Shown in pieces: positions 34,985 to 46,757 of a stretch of 64,000 nucleotides of DNA (positions within the stretch are counted from its first letter, which is position 1; each line of letters starts with the position of its first letter). The notes under the pieces are model-generated. The model searched no databases. It was not told the DNA's origin and was given only the letters and a program-made list of their open reading frames with translations. Made by a program: the position numbers and the translations under genes. The DNA comes from Lycorma delicatula. Lineage: Eukaryota; Arthropoda; Insecta; Hemiptera; Fulgoridae. The stretch covers positions 97,988,657 through 98,052,656 of the forward strand of contig NC_134463.1 in NCBI RefSeq assembly GCF_047948215.1, read 5' to 3'.

Positions 34985-36076
34985 GGGTCAATCCATTTGA
35001 AGTGACCCAAGGAGTAGTTGTTTGACAGATTAAAAAAAAATTGAAACTTACCCACATGTTTTCTACATGCCTCAGGAGCTTAAAACTATTTTTTTTTAAT
35101 TTTCTATGTAAGCAGTTTACCTGTGGCAGCCATTTTTGTTACGGTGCGCACACCTATTTTTGTGATTGTAAGGATTTACAGAAAAAATCATAACTAAAAA
35201 CCTATTGGTCCTGGAAGGATGAAACAGAAAGCAATTTATTAATATTTTCTAAGGTAAAAGATTGCCCAATGGTTTATTTGCCTATCTCTCTTCTTTCTAT
35301 GAAAAAATTACCAATAAATTTGAACATGGAAAACTGTGAAATTTCACTTTTGGTAATTTTTTCAAGAGGCAGGGATGGCATACACAGTTTGAATTATTTT
35401 TTTATATGTTAGTAGTTTTACCATAAATAATATTAATGGTGATATACTCACCCTTAAATTTTTATAAATATGTGAAAACTAATTTTTTTTCTAAAAATTC
35501 AAACTGATGGTGCTGGTGACAAAAATCTCAAATTTGCACAACTTGCATTGTTTTTGTAGATTTTTATGGCAAATAAAAATGTTTCTTGTATTTTGTACTA
35601 ATAAATAAGTTATAACCTCTCAAAAATCATGAAAAACCTGTTAAAAGCGATACCATTTTGACTCACTAAATAAGCACTCCAAGGGGGTTTCTTGTCTGGA
35701 AAAAATTACCAAAAGTGAAATTTCACAGTTTTTCGTGTTCAACTTTATTGGTAATTTTCTCAAAGAAAGAAGATAGATAGGTAAATAAATGACTGGACCA
35801 ATCTTTTACCTTCAGAAAATAAGAATAAATTGCTTTTTGTTTCATCCTTCCAGGACCAATAGTTTTTTACTTATGATTTTTTCCATAAACCTTTACAATC
35901 GTAAAAATAAGTATGCACACCATAACAAAAATGGCCGCCACAGGTAAACTGCTTAAATAAAAAATTAGTTTTAAGATCCTGAAATGTGTAGAAAACAAGT
36001 GGGTAAGTTTGAATTTTTTTTAATTGGTCAAGCACCGCTTATGTTTTTTTTTGGGACACTTCAAATGGATTGACCC
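34985..36076. mobile_element. Foldback element B (GGGTCAATCC ends, 4-bp duplication)
   Basis: Both ends carry GGGTCAATCCATTTGAAGTG in inverted orientation (34985 and 36076). The arms are about 375 bases (34985-35360 and 35703-36076) and enclose a unique part shared with copy A at 13552-14270. TTTT occurs on both sides (34981-34984 and 36077-36080), consistent with a 4-bp target duplication. No ORF; a non-autonomous DNA transposon whose superfamily I cannot name. Confidence 0.85.
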
Positions 36077-36111
36077 TTTTATATAATAACATGCATAAGG
36101 TAAGAAGCATT

Positions 36112-36497
36112 ATTATATCTTTGACATAATTAGTACAGATGAGAATGTGGACAAATACAATAACAAAAAAAGAATTGATTTCTCTAAGTTAATATAAATA
36201 CATATATAAATATATGAAATACATACCACCAAATATTGTAATTAGATAAATTAAACTTACCACATTAATTTACTATTACTAGTTTTGGTATTAGCCTGCA
36301 TTAGAGTTTTTGGATATTTGTAGTAATGATAAAAAAAATGGGATATGCGCTAGAAATATAATATTACATCAATAACAAACAAAAATATAAAATGATAATC
36401 ACCAGATCACATCCCAATAGGAAGTCTTACGCTTAAAGACAGGGGGGGGGGTGACATTCCCACAGGCTTAGCTTATGCAGTTTTCTTCTTACTACCA
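36112..36497. other. Intron 6 filler
   Basis: AT-rich; a G run at 36442-36450. Nothing else. Confidence 0.4.
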
Positions 36498-36960
36498 GGT
36501 GTGTAAATATGAAACCAGAATTTGCCATAGCTGCCAATGTAGTAACCGTCAAACCGCATGATTGGCGCCATTTTCTTTCTTTGACAGCTGACAAAGATTT
36601 TCAACTCACAACAGTACAAGTTTTATACAACAGCATAGTTTTAATTAGCATTGAAAATGTCAAGTTTTGTACCTACAAACTATGATTTGCAGACAGCATT
36701 GATTTTCTGTTACCATTTAAAGAAAACTGCTGCAGAATCGCATCGATTACTTGTTAAAGCTTAAGGTGAGCATGCTGTTGGTAAATCACAGTGCTTTTTG
36801 AGTGATTTAAAAACTTCAAAAGTGGCAATTTTGACATGAGAAACGAAGAACATGGAAGATCACTGAAAACGTTTGAAGACAAATTGTTGCTAAAGATGCA
36901 TGTAGGCAACTGTTTTTCACCACTCCTGTTACTACTGCCGACTATTAATTTTGTAAAACC
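36498..36960 (+). mobile_element. Mariner 5' end with transposase N-terminus
   Basis: The end sequence CCAGGTGTGTAAATATGAAACC is followed by a transposase start at 36655: MSSFVPTNYDLQTALIFCYH, then LKKTAAESHRLLVKA, a stop, GEHAVGKSQC and FKSGNFDMRNEEHGRSLKTF. This is the first helix-turn-helix region of mariner transposases. The catalytic part is absent. The same end sequence recurs at 37393 in another fragment. Confidence 0.78.
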
Positions 36961-37084
36961 CATTTTTCAAGCAATGTGACAAGGTGACTGACTGCTGCAG
37001 TAGATAATAAACTACAACACATCAAGAATACTGTGCTGCCATGTTTCCTTCATGTAGAAAAATTCGCCGAGAGGAAGTGGTCAC

Positions 37085-37331
37085 TCCAGATTGCGGTTAG
37101 GGCATACCAGAGGTACCAATGGTATCTGATGTCATCAGAAAACAACCAGCCCTCTGTGTACGATGTAACTGCTGCATGACTGTGTGCCATATCCTTGTAG
37201 ATTGCATAAGTTATGCAGCCTTTCGTCGTAAATTTAGATTACCAAGAATCATTCACCATATCCCGGTCAATGATAAGAAAGTTTTAGACCAGGTGTTGTT
37301 ATTTTTACAAAGTATCAAGATATTTCTATAG
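37085..37331 (+). pseudogene. LINE C-terminal fragment (I-like, LINE B type)
   Basis: The + strand reads QPALCVRCNCCMTVCHILVD, then CISYAAFRRKFRLPRI and VLDQVLLFLQSIKIFL before a stop. The Cys/His pattern CX2C...HILVDC is the zinc-like end of I/R1-type LINE ORF2. It matches LINE B copy 3 (VCLCCDC then LTVHHILVNYAFYTVLCQKF at 51985-52080). It is sandwiched between two mariner fragments. Confidence 0.7.
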
Positions 37332-37391
37332 AATTTAATATTATTTTGCCATCTGAAACCAAGAACCATTCTTAATTCAATTTTTGTTTAC

Positions 37392-37605
37392 TGGTATATA
37401 CCAGGTGTTTAAATATGAAACCGGAATTTTTGTATAGAAAATATACATTTGTTGTATGAAAATAATAAAATATATTTTATTCAAAATATTGTCAATCACT
37501 AGCTATACATTTTCCCATCTCTCTGACAATTTATGAATGCCACGCCAAAAAAACTGTTGCTATTTTGAGGCAAACCAGTCATCAAGCCATTTTTGTACAA
37601 TTTTT
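37392..37605 (-). mobile_element. Mariner 3' end with transposase C-terminus
   Basis: The end CCAGGTGTTTAAATATGAAACC is nearly the same as at 36498. The minus strand ends the transposase with IVQKWLDDWFASK, a stop, QQFFWRGIHKLSERWENV: the conserved mariner C-terminus ('KW+D.WFASK...FFWRGIHKLPERWEK'). It joins directly, in the same frame, to a different transposase at 37606. Confidence 0.75.
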
Positions 37606-38540
37606 AGCTCAGCGATATCGTCCGGCATCGGTGGGATAAACACCTTATCTTTCACGTAACCCCAGAGAAAGAAATCACATGGCATGAGGTCTGATGGCCA
37701 CAGCATAATGTGTTGGTCTTCTTCAGACCCACATCCTATCTAGCGCCTAGATAATGTGTTAAGGTACTGTTGAACCTCGTTATGAAAACGGGCAGGACAA
37801 CAATCTTGCTGGAAAATGAATTCATTGAGTAGCCGAAGCATAAGCCATAATTGTAACATATCCAGGTATATCATGCCGGTTACTGTGGTTTCCATAAAAA
37901 AGAACAGCCCATACACTGCCTTAAAAGAGATCGCACAAAAAATGTTTACTTTCAGAGAATCCCGAATGTGTTCTATATAAGCATGTGGGTTTTCAATTCC
38001 CCAAACTCGCACGTTATGACGGTTTACTTTGCCGCTAATATGGAAAGCAGCTTCATCGCTAAAAATTATCTTGTTTAGAAAACCTTCATCTAACAACATC
38101 TTTTCCTGTAACTGTAAACAAAAATCGAGCCTACGTGTTTTATCTCCATCAGAAAGACGCTGGATTAATTGAAGATGGTACGGTTTGCATAATAAACGTT
38201 TACGGAAAACTCTCCACACTGTTGTTTTCGGAATTCCTAATTCTCTGCCTGCAGCCACAGTCGATTTGACGGGCTGTGAATGAATCTTGCACGCACACGT
38301 TCGACATTGACTTCTGAGGTTGATGGATGACCAGTTGATTTTTGCTTGCACAAGCAACCAGTTTCACTGAATTGTTTATACCATGCACGAATTGAATTGT
38401 CACTTGGTGGCTCCTTATGAAATTTCAACCGAAACACACTGGAACAGAAATTACTGACTGACAAGTGAAATTCTAACATACAAAATGACTTCTCGCCTCC
38501 CGTGGCAGCCATTTTCTGTACTGTCGACGCTAGCAAGCAA
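37606..38540 (-). pseudogene. Mariner-like (D,D-type) transposase, long remnant
   Basis: Starts MAATGGEKSFCMLEFHLSVS near 38515, with the HTH pieces KFHKEPPSDNSIRAWYKQFS and ETGCLCKQKSTGHPSTSEVN. A frame change near 38240 leads into a 205-codon open stretch, 38357-37740, holding IPKTTVWRVFRKRL, KIIFSDEAAFHISGKVNRHN (first Asp), VWGIENPHAYIEHIRDSLKV, FQQDCCPARFHNEVQQYLN (second Asp) and, after a stop near 37740, LWPSDLMPCDFFLWGYVKDK (third Asp). It stops at PPMPDDIAELK where it fuses to the other mariner's end. This family is not the same as the classic mariner N-terminus at 36655. The first and second Asp are both present, so decay is moderate. Confidence 0.82.
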
Positions 38541-38734
38541 ATGTTTTACTAACTGCCTAATATATGTGGAAAAAACTAGTTGAAGTACTCTTTCGTACAG
38601 TACTTGTTTTATTCTTATGAGTGAAATAGTTTTTTGTTAATTAATTTTCGAAACTCCGAAGAACATTATGAAGCACTCTGTATATAAAATTGAAATAATT
38701 AAAAACCTTTTTTTTAAATTAAAAAAAATATTTA

Positions 38735-39682
38735 CAATGTTCCAGGACATATTTCCCAAACTTCAGGTACTGATTCAGGATACCAAAAATGAGTCCTATC
38801 AACAATAAGAGTCCTATTTTGCTTTGATTTCCTTCTGGACTCCATTAAGTGATTTTCAAAAAAATATATATATTTCTCAGGAATAGGTAAACCTACTTTA
38901 AAAATTACCTACTTTACAAATCTAAGACTTGTCTTATTCTTGTTCCACAAAATAAAAAGTTTTGAAAACCACCTTCAAAAATTTCAAAATGGGGCGGCGC
39001 CATCTTAATTTTTTAATCATCAATATCTTTATAATCATTTGTTTGATCAGATTTTTACTAATTACTAATTTTATTAAGTAATTTTTTTTTAACAAAATGA
39101 CACCTCATTTGTAAAAATCCATTGTCAAACAATCAAGTTATTGCAGACAAGCCGTTAGTTCGCTTACACACCATAATGCAAGGTGATAATTTATATTAAT
39201 TTACTATTATTATTTATTATTAATAATTTTTATTACATTTAGTGAAGGAAATTAAAACAGGCAAAAAATTATCAGCTTTCATTACAATGCGCGTACTGGT
39301 GGGTTAATTGTCTGCAATAATTCAGTTGTTTGTAAACAGATTTTTACAAATTAGGTGTCATTTTGTTCAAAATAAAAATGTTTAATAAATTTTGAAATAA
39401 GCAAAAATTTGATCAAACAAGTAATTATAAAGATATTGAAGATTAATAAGATGTTCGCCATTTAAAAATTTTTGAAGGTGACTTTTTCAAAATCCTTTAT
39501 TTTGTAGAATAAGATTAAATTTGCCAAATTTAATTAAAGTAGGTTTACTTGTTTCTAAGGAATAATTTTTGGCATCCAAAAGGAAATAAAGCAAAATAGG
39601 ACTTGTTGATATGAATTTTTTTGCTCATTTTGGTAACCTGAATCAGTTCCTTAAGTTCAGGGAATACATCCCAGAACACTGT
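38735..39682. repeat. Large foldback element with ~430-bp inverted arms
   Basis: The left arm (38735-39195) and right arm (39267-39682) are inverted copies. Matching pieces: CTGATTCAGGATACCAAAAA with its complement near 39635; AGTCCTATTTTGCTTT with AAGCAAAATAGGACT at 39590; GTAAACCTACTTT with AAAGTAGGTTTAC at 39537; AATGACACC with GGTGTCATT at 39355. It has no ORF and no obvious target duplication. It fills the middle of intron 6. Confidence 0.8.
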
Positions 39683-39689
39683 GTGCATT

Positions 39690-39775
39690 TATATGTATAT
39701 ATATATATATATATGTGTTATATATATGTATATATATGTGTTATATATATCTATATATATATATATATATATTTA
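39690..39775. repeat. (TA)n microsatellite
   Basis: Runs of TA broken by GTGTTA and CTA over about 85 bases, just outside the foldback element's right end. Confidence 0.9.
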
Positions 39776-40800
39776 CTGTATTATATTAACTCTTTCATTT
39801 CTGGAACACCTATAACAAATAATTTTTTTTCAAAGTTTACAGGGACATTTAGGAAAAATAAATAGAAATTAGTCTGATTAATAATGCATAATACAATAAA
39901 TAAGAAAAAAAGTTGAAAAGTTGAAAAGTGTTGTGAAGATTGGAAGACTTTCTAACTCTAAAAATTTCTAACTATTGGGGAGGGGTAATTTCCCTTTTAA
40001 GGTACTGCTAAAAGAAAATTTTTCATAACGTATTTCTAAGTCGGTGAACTTCACTCCATTTATGATGTAACACTGAAATTTTCATGAATATTTATTCCAA
40101 GTTTAGTGATTTCTTTTAAAATTACTCCTTAAAGAGGAATTAAAGTCCAACCAACAAAATTTTTGGGAGTTTCTGAGGATATGTATTTCTTCTGAATCTG
40201 TCATGATAAAATCTTAAAATTTTGGACATATGATAACTCCATTTCAGCAACCTATGAAAACACACAACAGGTTTTTTATTTAACCTGTGAAAACTTTACA
40301 AGGATGTAGATGAATTAAGAATAAATTTTTATAGTTCCTGTATATTTTCTGATCAAACTGTTATAATAGCTAGAATTAGATCAGATAATAACCAACAATG
40401 TGTAATGTGTAACTGGTGCTTCCTTCTTTGCTATTCCTAAAAAGATGAAATAGGGTAAGCACAAATCCCCTAATTAACATACATATTACCAACATATTTT
40501 GAATAGAAATTAAAAATTCAATGTAGATATTAATTTAATAAAAGTTATTATTTAAAATAGAAATGTAGTAAGTATATGTAGTATGGTATAAAATTTTATT
40601 GAACAAAATTTTTATTTTTGTAGATATACGAAGCTGATTTTTTTTATTTAATGAAATTGTTACAAGTTTAATCTTAATTTATTGAACTGATTTTGTCTGT
40701 AAAATTATTATTTGACGTGGCTTTCCTACTGACCATATAAATTATAGAATCATTACAAAATGATTAATTTTTAAAGTATTCATTTTAATTTTTGTTACAG
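39776..40800. other. End of intron 6
   Basis: AT-rich, no feature seen; leads to the exon 7 acceptor. Confidence 0.4.
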
Positions 40801-40984
40801 GAACAGTGATGTGGTAGTCCATGAAGCAACTTTTCAAGATAAAGATACAATGAAAGCCAACAGAAGTCTTCATTCCACACCTTCCATGGCTGCTTTGTTT
40901 GCAAAAAAGATAAGAGCAAAAACACTCATATTGAATCACTTCAGTCAACGTTACTCACCTTCGTTTAAGATCAAATATGCAGGG
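40801..40984 (+). CDS. ELAC1: RNase Z exon 7 (HEAT, HST and HFSQRY motifs)
   Basis: The acceptor is TTTTTGTTACAG. It encodes NSDVVVHEATFQDKDTMKAN, then RSLHSTPSMAALFAKK, then LILNHFSQRYSPSFKIKYAG. The donor is GTACAG at 40985; reading on gives a stop within four codons. It contains three active-site blocks: HEAT, the HST loop and the final metal-binding His. Confidence 0.92.
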
Positions 40985-41965
40985 GTACAGTGATTATTAA
41001 TTATAAATGTATATTTACATTTTTACGTGTTATTTTCATTTTTCATCATATTACCCACATTGAATCAAATTGCTTTTAAAAATTATAAAATTATATAAAA
41101 AAAAATTATAAAATAAAATAAAAATTATAAAATTCTATTATAAAAATTTATATAACATAATACATAATTTATTTAACACATATTATATTTAACTAAATAA
41201 AATAATTGCAGCTAATATGACCGCAAACATTGACTACGTAACACTTTTAACAATATTAGTCAACTTCAAATTTAAGTTAAACAAGATCAAATTGTACTTC
41301 CAGTTAAGTACAAGTTCTTCGATACACTATGTTAGTATAGATGATAAACACATTCTATTTAAGAAATTATGAATAAATTACACCACAGGAGATGTTTACA
41401 ACAAAGAAACTTAATTAAGTAGAAAAAAAAAATTTTATTAACCCAGAATACAACAAAAAAGTAAGTCTTTTTTTAATTTACTTTTTACAAGACTTTATAA
41501 ATTATGCTGTAACTGTAAAGGGTGAAGCAAATCAGAAATGAGACATAAATTATTCCTGAAAATGACAAGGACATTCTCAAGAATAATAAGCAATTCATAG
41601 TAAGCATTCCATACTATGCTTACTATGAAAAGTGAGAGATAAAATGGTTTCTCATTGTCTTCATTAAACTGAATATTCAGTTGGACATCAGCATCCCAAG
41701 CTGATATTCAGCTCAGTAAATTACACCTTAGGCTGCACAGATAACAGCATCATTATACTCAGAAAAAGCAAGAGAAATTGCTGCTATCTTTAGTACTTTT
41801 ACATGTGTTCATAGCTATGAGAAAAACTGGGATTGATAAGTTAAATCAAAAAATTAATGTATCCTTTTTCCCCTTTTTCTTATGAAACAGTTTGTAATAA
41901 GCACTGCTTATCTAGGGTGATGTCATACATTATCATACTGAAAGTTCACATACATCTATTTGTTG
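40985..41965. other. Start of intron 7
   Basis: Includes a TTATAAAAT-rich low-complexity tract at 41070-41190 and a short inverted repeat AGTAAGCATTCCATACTATG/CTTACTATG near 41598-41630. No gene. Confidence 0.4.
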
Positions 41966-41967
41966 TA

Positions 41968-43288
41968 CGAGGTCTGTTCAAGAAATACATGGACTGTTTG
42001 AATTGCTCGGGTCCAGTTGGTTCCAGTGAAATCTGCTTGGCGTCGCCATGTTCATACATATCAGCTGATTACAATGCAGTTTTTTGATTGCAAATATCAT
42101 TATTGGTTGCTTAGCTACGCGTTGTTTGTGATGTGTTTTTTCGTTTGGCAGATTTTAGAATGAGTGACTTGAATGAGCAAAGAATTGCTGTGAAATTTTG
42201 TGTTAAACTCAGAAAATCTACGAGTGAAACTTTTGATATGCCCAAGACGACTTACAGTAACGTTGCTATGAAGCATGCGACATGTTTTAAGTGGCATGGA
42301 CACGTTTTAAAGATGGTCATCAGTCGATTGAAGATGATGAGCATCCTGGACGTCCTTCCACGTCAACTGACAACTCACACGTAGACAAAATCAACACCCT
42401 GGTTCGGGCAAATTGACGTCTGACCATTAGAGAGCTTGCTGAAGAGTGTGGGATATCAGTTGGATCATGTTACGAGATTTTAACCGAAAAATTGAAGATG
42501 CACCGTGTTGCTGGGAAATTTGTTCCACACCTGATGACGGATGACCAAAAAGCCCATCATGTCCAGACTTGTCAAGAATTGCTTGAACGTTCAGAAAGAG
42601 ATGAAAAGTTCTTGTCAAGGTTCATAATAGGTGATGAATCTTGAATGTATGGTTATGACATCGAAACAAAGGTTCAGTCGTCCCAGTGGGTGCATGAAAC
42701 ATCTCCCAGACCAAAAAAAGCTCACCAAGTTTGTTCCAATGTGAAGGTAATGTTAACAGTTTTTTTTTATGCTCAGGGCGTAGTCCACCATGAGTACCTC
42801 CCAAGGCTCCACAGTGAACCAGACTTACTACATTGAAGTTCTCAAACGTCTGCGGGACGCTATCTGGCGGAAAAGGCCAGAAATGTGGAAGAGGTGGTGA
42901 CTGGTTTTTTCATCACGACAACGCTCCAGCCCATTCAGCCCTCAGAACTTGTGAGTTTTTGGCCAAACACTCTATCACTGTTTTTCCCCACCCACCCTAC
43001 TCACCTGACCTTGCTCCTTGCGACTTCTCCTTATTCCCCAAACTCAAAAGACCTTTGAAAGGAAGAAGATTTGAGACAATTCCTGAAATTGAGACAATCG
43101 CGACGAAGGAACTGAAGAACATCACAAAAGAAGCATTCCAGGACTGTTTCCAAACATGGATACACCATTAGGATAAGTGTGTGTGTGTGTCAGGAAGGAG
43201 AGTAATTTGAAGGGGACCCAGACAAGTAACTTCTAAATAAAGTACATTTTGTTTTATCACATTAGTCTATGTATTTTTTGAACAGACT
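41968..43288 (+). mobile_element. Mariner transposon with both ends, transposase frameshifted
   Basis: The ends GAGGTCTGTTCAAGAAATAC (left) and the complement of TATTTTTTGAACAGACT (right) form inverted repeats of about 26 bases, flanked by TA. The transposase starts at ATG 42160: MSDLNEQRIAVKFCVKLRKS. In shifted frames it continues RLTIRELAEECGISVGSCYE, FIIGDES then a stop then MYGYDIETKVQSSQW (first Asp), FFHHDNAPAHSALRTCEFLA (second Asp) and HPPYSPDLAPCDFSLFPKLK (third Asp, spacing as in mariner DD34D). It ends FQTWIHH, a stop, and a short GT repeat. All three acidic residues survive; a few frameshifts and stops break it. It is among the youngest DNA transposons here. Confidence 0.88.
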
Positions 43289-45610
43289 TATGTCATTAGA
43301 CATATGCGTATAACCTATAAAGTAGTGTGACTTTCTAATCACATTAATTTCCACAAGAAGTAAATGTAATATTTTTCATTGCTAGTTAGTGTAGTCATTT
43401 AATTGTTGTAGAGTTGGGGTTTACAAAGCCATAATATATTTTTTTTCTTTCTTTTACTGTTTTGCAAAATTTATTATACTAAACCATCAACAATAAAAAA
43501 GTAACAAAAAAAGATTAAAATTCATTCAAACTGTAAAAGAAGTGCAATTTTGTTTTGAGGTACCAATTATTTAACTGGTTGATTTGGCCATTCTCCATTA
43601 TTTTCTGTTCTCTATATATCTTAATCACAACATATTTCTACATTCTATCTTCTCAGTTATCTGGAAACTAAGAATGAAATCCAATCCTTGTATTTTTTTG
43701 TTTTTAACCTCTACTCATCATGATTTAATTTTAAAAAATGGAATATATAATATACAGACCACCAGCCTCATTTATCTAAAAGATTTTGGCATGGACTTTA
43801 TATTTGTCTTGTGCCTTCATTTTAAACTTTACCAACCTACCTAATTTTCCTGCATAGCACGTTATTTTATTTTCTGCTTTTCAAATTGTCTCTGTTGATA
43901 TAACTATTACCTTTGATGTCAGTAATGTAAGTACTTCACACAATACAAATATTTAAAAATATTTCTTTTAAATTTTAGATATATCTTTGGTAGTAGGATA
44001 TTTTTTTTCTTTATGAAAATGCTTCTTTCTTATTCCTACCTGCTTCAGATATCCCTTACTTCATTAACCTTTTTTAATTTTATTCTTTAAGTTGCAAAAT
44101 TCTGTAACTTCTGGTATATTATATTCTCCTATTTTAAATATGTACTTCCTTATTTTCTTCTGCCACAGTTCATTACCTTTGTTTTACTCTTTTTTGTTTT
44201 CAAACTGAATTTCTCTCTAGTAATAATACATTTTTTTGATATTATAAATAGCAAGAAATAAAAACATGATTTTTAAATAAAGAGACAACAATGATGGACA
44301 GATTTAATCATTCACCTCAAACAAACCAACTTTTCATAAGCTATGTGATTTTGGAAGTATATGTGTACTGACTACTCAGTGGAGTCATGGATCCCAAAGG
44401 GTTGCATCATCCCATTTGGATGAAGCACCTATCTCATCTTAATATGAAGCACCAAATGCTGTGAAGCGCCAAAATTCATTATCTCATAATATATTAGTCA
44501 TGGGTTATATAAAAACTATTCAATCCCTTTTTCTGATTTTCATAAAAATTTAATAATATACTTGTACACAAATCATCTTGTCAAATTACATGATTATGTG
44601 TTCCCTTATTTCAGAGATATTAAATACAGTATCAGTAACACAAACACAATATTAAACACAACCTCATGAATGACATACACACACATTAATACATATAAAA
44701 TTATGCCCTAGTTATTTTTTCACTTTTGACTCAGGGTACCTCAAAACTGGATAATTAAAATATTAATTAACCAATATTTTGGGTGAAAAATTTTGACCTG
44801 TTACAATATTTTACCTAATTTTAATACCAGTATTATTCTAAATTATCCTGGAAAATGAAAATCAATCACCGACAGATAATAATACCTAGTAATACATTTA
44901 GGTGGTGAGTTTAATTTTTATCTTAATTGCTGTTGTATAAATAATAAACGTTATACTTTCAATATTATATATTTTATTATATTACAGTATAACATAACTC
45001 ACCACGATTAATCTGTTTTTAATTTATTATTACTGTTAGGTTAATTATTCATTCTTCATCTATCAATAACTACATTCTTTGTGTTCATGCAGTCATCTCA
45101 TTCATTATTTATGTAAATTGTGTATCCCAAGTTTATAAATTTTATCATTTTAGCCTCTACATAATCATTAAATGCTTTTGTTTTCAGTATCTTGATGATA
45201 GAACATACAACAAAACAAAATTCACAAAACATACAAAGAAATTGACTTCTATAGCACTTTACAGATTGGTAAGAAACATAATCAACAAACTGGTCATACA
45301 CAAACAAATTAATATTATTTATTTTTGTATTATACACTATATGTAAATAATTGTAGTTGCATGTGTGTTTTTCTTATGTTGTTAAAATTTAAGATTTGTG
45401 AACTAGTTATTGCATGTACTTAATTAGAATAATGTAAATTATACCCTACAAACTTTTGAAGAAGTTTGGTTCAAGGAATACTATCTGTTAACTGATCTAT
45501 TATGTTATAAGCTGTTGTTTTATTTATTGTTGTGGTGTATTTTTACTCTTGTATTTCTTATTACTACCATTTATGAAAGAGTAAATTTACAGTGCTGTAT
45601 ACTTAGGTTT
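43289..45610. other. Rest of intron 7, mostly unassigned
   Basis: At 44010-44225 the minus strand reads FSLKTKKSKTKVMNCGRR, reminiscent of the 'NKTKVM.CGR' thumb segment of RTE-type LINEs, so 43580-44230 may be a much-decayed LINE piece. The rest is AT-rich with no feature. Confidence 0.35.
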
Positions 45611-45702
45611 GCCATTCCATGTGGTAGAGTGGTAGCATCTCTGCCTTTTATCTGAAGGTTCTGGGTTAAGGCCTGGTCAGGTATGATGTTTTTTCACGCT
45701 AC
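45611..45702 (+). mobile_element. SINE-like tRNA-derived element, family 2, copy 1
   Basis: Contains GTGGTAGAGTGGTAGCATCT (A-box-like) and GGTTCTGGGTTAAGGCC (B-box-like), with a body GTATGATGTTTTTTCACGCT. Resembles the copy at 56696 across the tRNA-like head (GTAGCATCTC.ACCTTT.ATCTG.AG). Short and without a defined tail. Confidence 0.6.
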
Positions 45703-45980
45703 AAAATAAACTTTATTTATTATTAAATAAAAAAAATAAATTTATAAATTTACTCATTATAGATATGTAGATATAGTAAAAAAAATGCATATGAATAAAT
45801 AGAAATCCAACCAATACTAAATAGTAAATAGTATTACAGTACTAAACACTGTAGTGCTACATGTGTAAATGGCCAACTGGAGATCAGGTATAGCTTCTGA
45901 ATTGTTACTTTTAGTAAAAAATTCCCAAGAATAAAATAATCATAAAATGATATCTTTTAGTGAAAAATTACAAAAATATA

Positions 45981-46328
45981 GGGGTTGCTATTAAAAAAAT
46001 AAAATCGACCATCATGTTAGAAATCTGAAAAATACAAATTCATACGGGGAACTTCACTTATTTTTCCCTAAAGATTATAGATATGCATTGATATTATTCA
46101 ATTCTGAAACTTTCCAATGTGGTGGTTAATTTTTTTTTTAGATATATGTTGGTAAAATATAGTATTTTTTTTAGATGTTTACAATATCTACATATCCACC
46201 CCTTGTGGTGACAAGGGGTTGCTATTAAAAAAATAAAATTTTTCATCATATTGGAAATCTGAAGAATTTAAAAATATCAATGCATAATTATAATTTTTAG
46301 CGAAAAATTAAGTGAAGTTCCCCATTTA
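45981..46328. repeat. Direct and inverted repeat cluster in intron 7
   Basis: GGGGTTGCTATTAAAAAAAT is repeated at 45981 and 46215, each followed by TAAAAT..(T/A)CCATCAT.TT.GAAATCTGA. Between and beyond them GGGGAACTTCACTTATTTTT (46037) is matched in inverse by AATTAAGTGAAGTTCCCC near 46308. Probably a decayed foldback element. Confidence 0.6.
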
Positions 46329-46757
46329 AAGTTTTTTTAGCTATTACAGTTTCAGTAAAAAGTGAGGAAAAATAAATGAAATCAGAAGTTTATTGGCATA
46401 AACTTTAGAAACATCATTTGGTTTTATAAATCTGCAGCATATTCAGTTAATCAGTAAATTATGTTTAAATAAGTTAATAAATGTTTAAAAAATTAACAAA
46501 TACAGTCTGCTCTTCATTTTAAATCATTAAGCTACTTTTTAATAAATTAGTTGTCACAAAAATTTCCACCATCTTTTTTATGTTTGTTAAATACTGATTA
46601 ATACAAATTTATAAATCTATTTTGTTCTAGAACAAATTTTTGAAAAAATTATATTTATATGTTCAAGTGCTTACTTGCAATTGATCATTAATACACTCTT
46701 TTTATGAGTGTATTAATGATCAATTTTCAAGTATTGATGAACTCTTTTTATTTACAG

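Noticed and set aside
39611..39865. 84-codon ORF over the TA repeat
   Set aside because: Its tyrosine/isoleucine run is just translated (TA)n.
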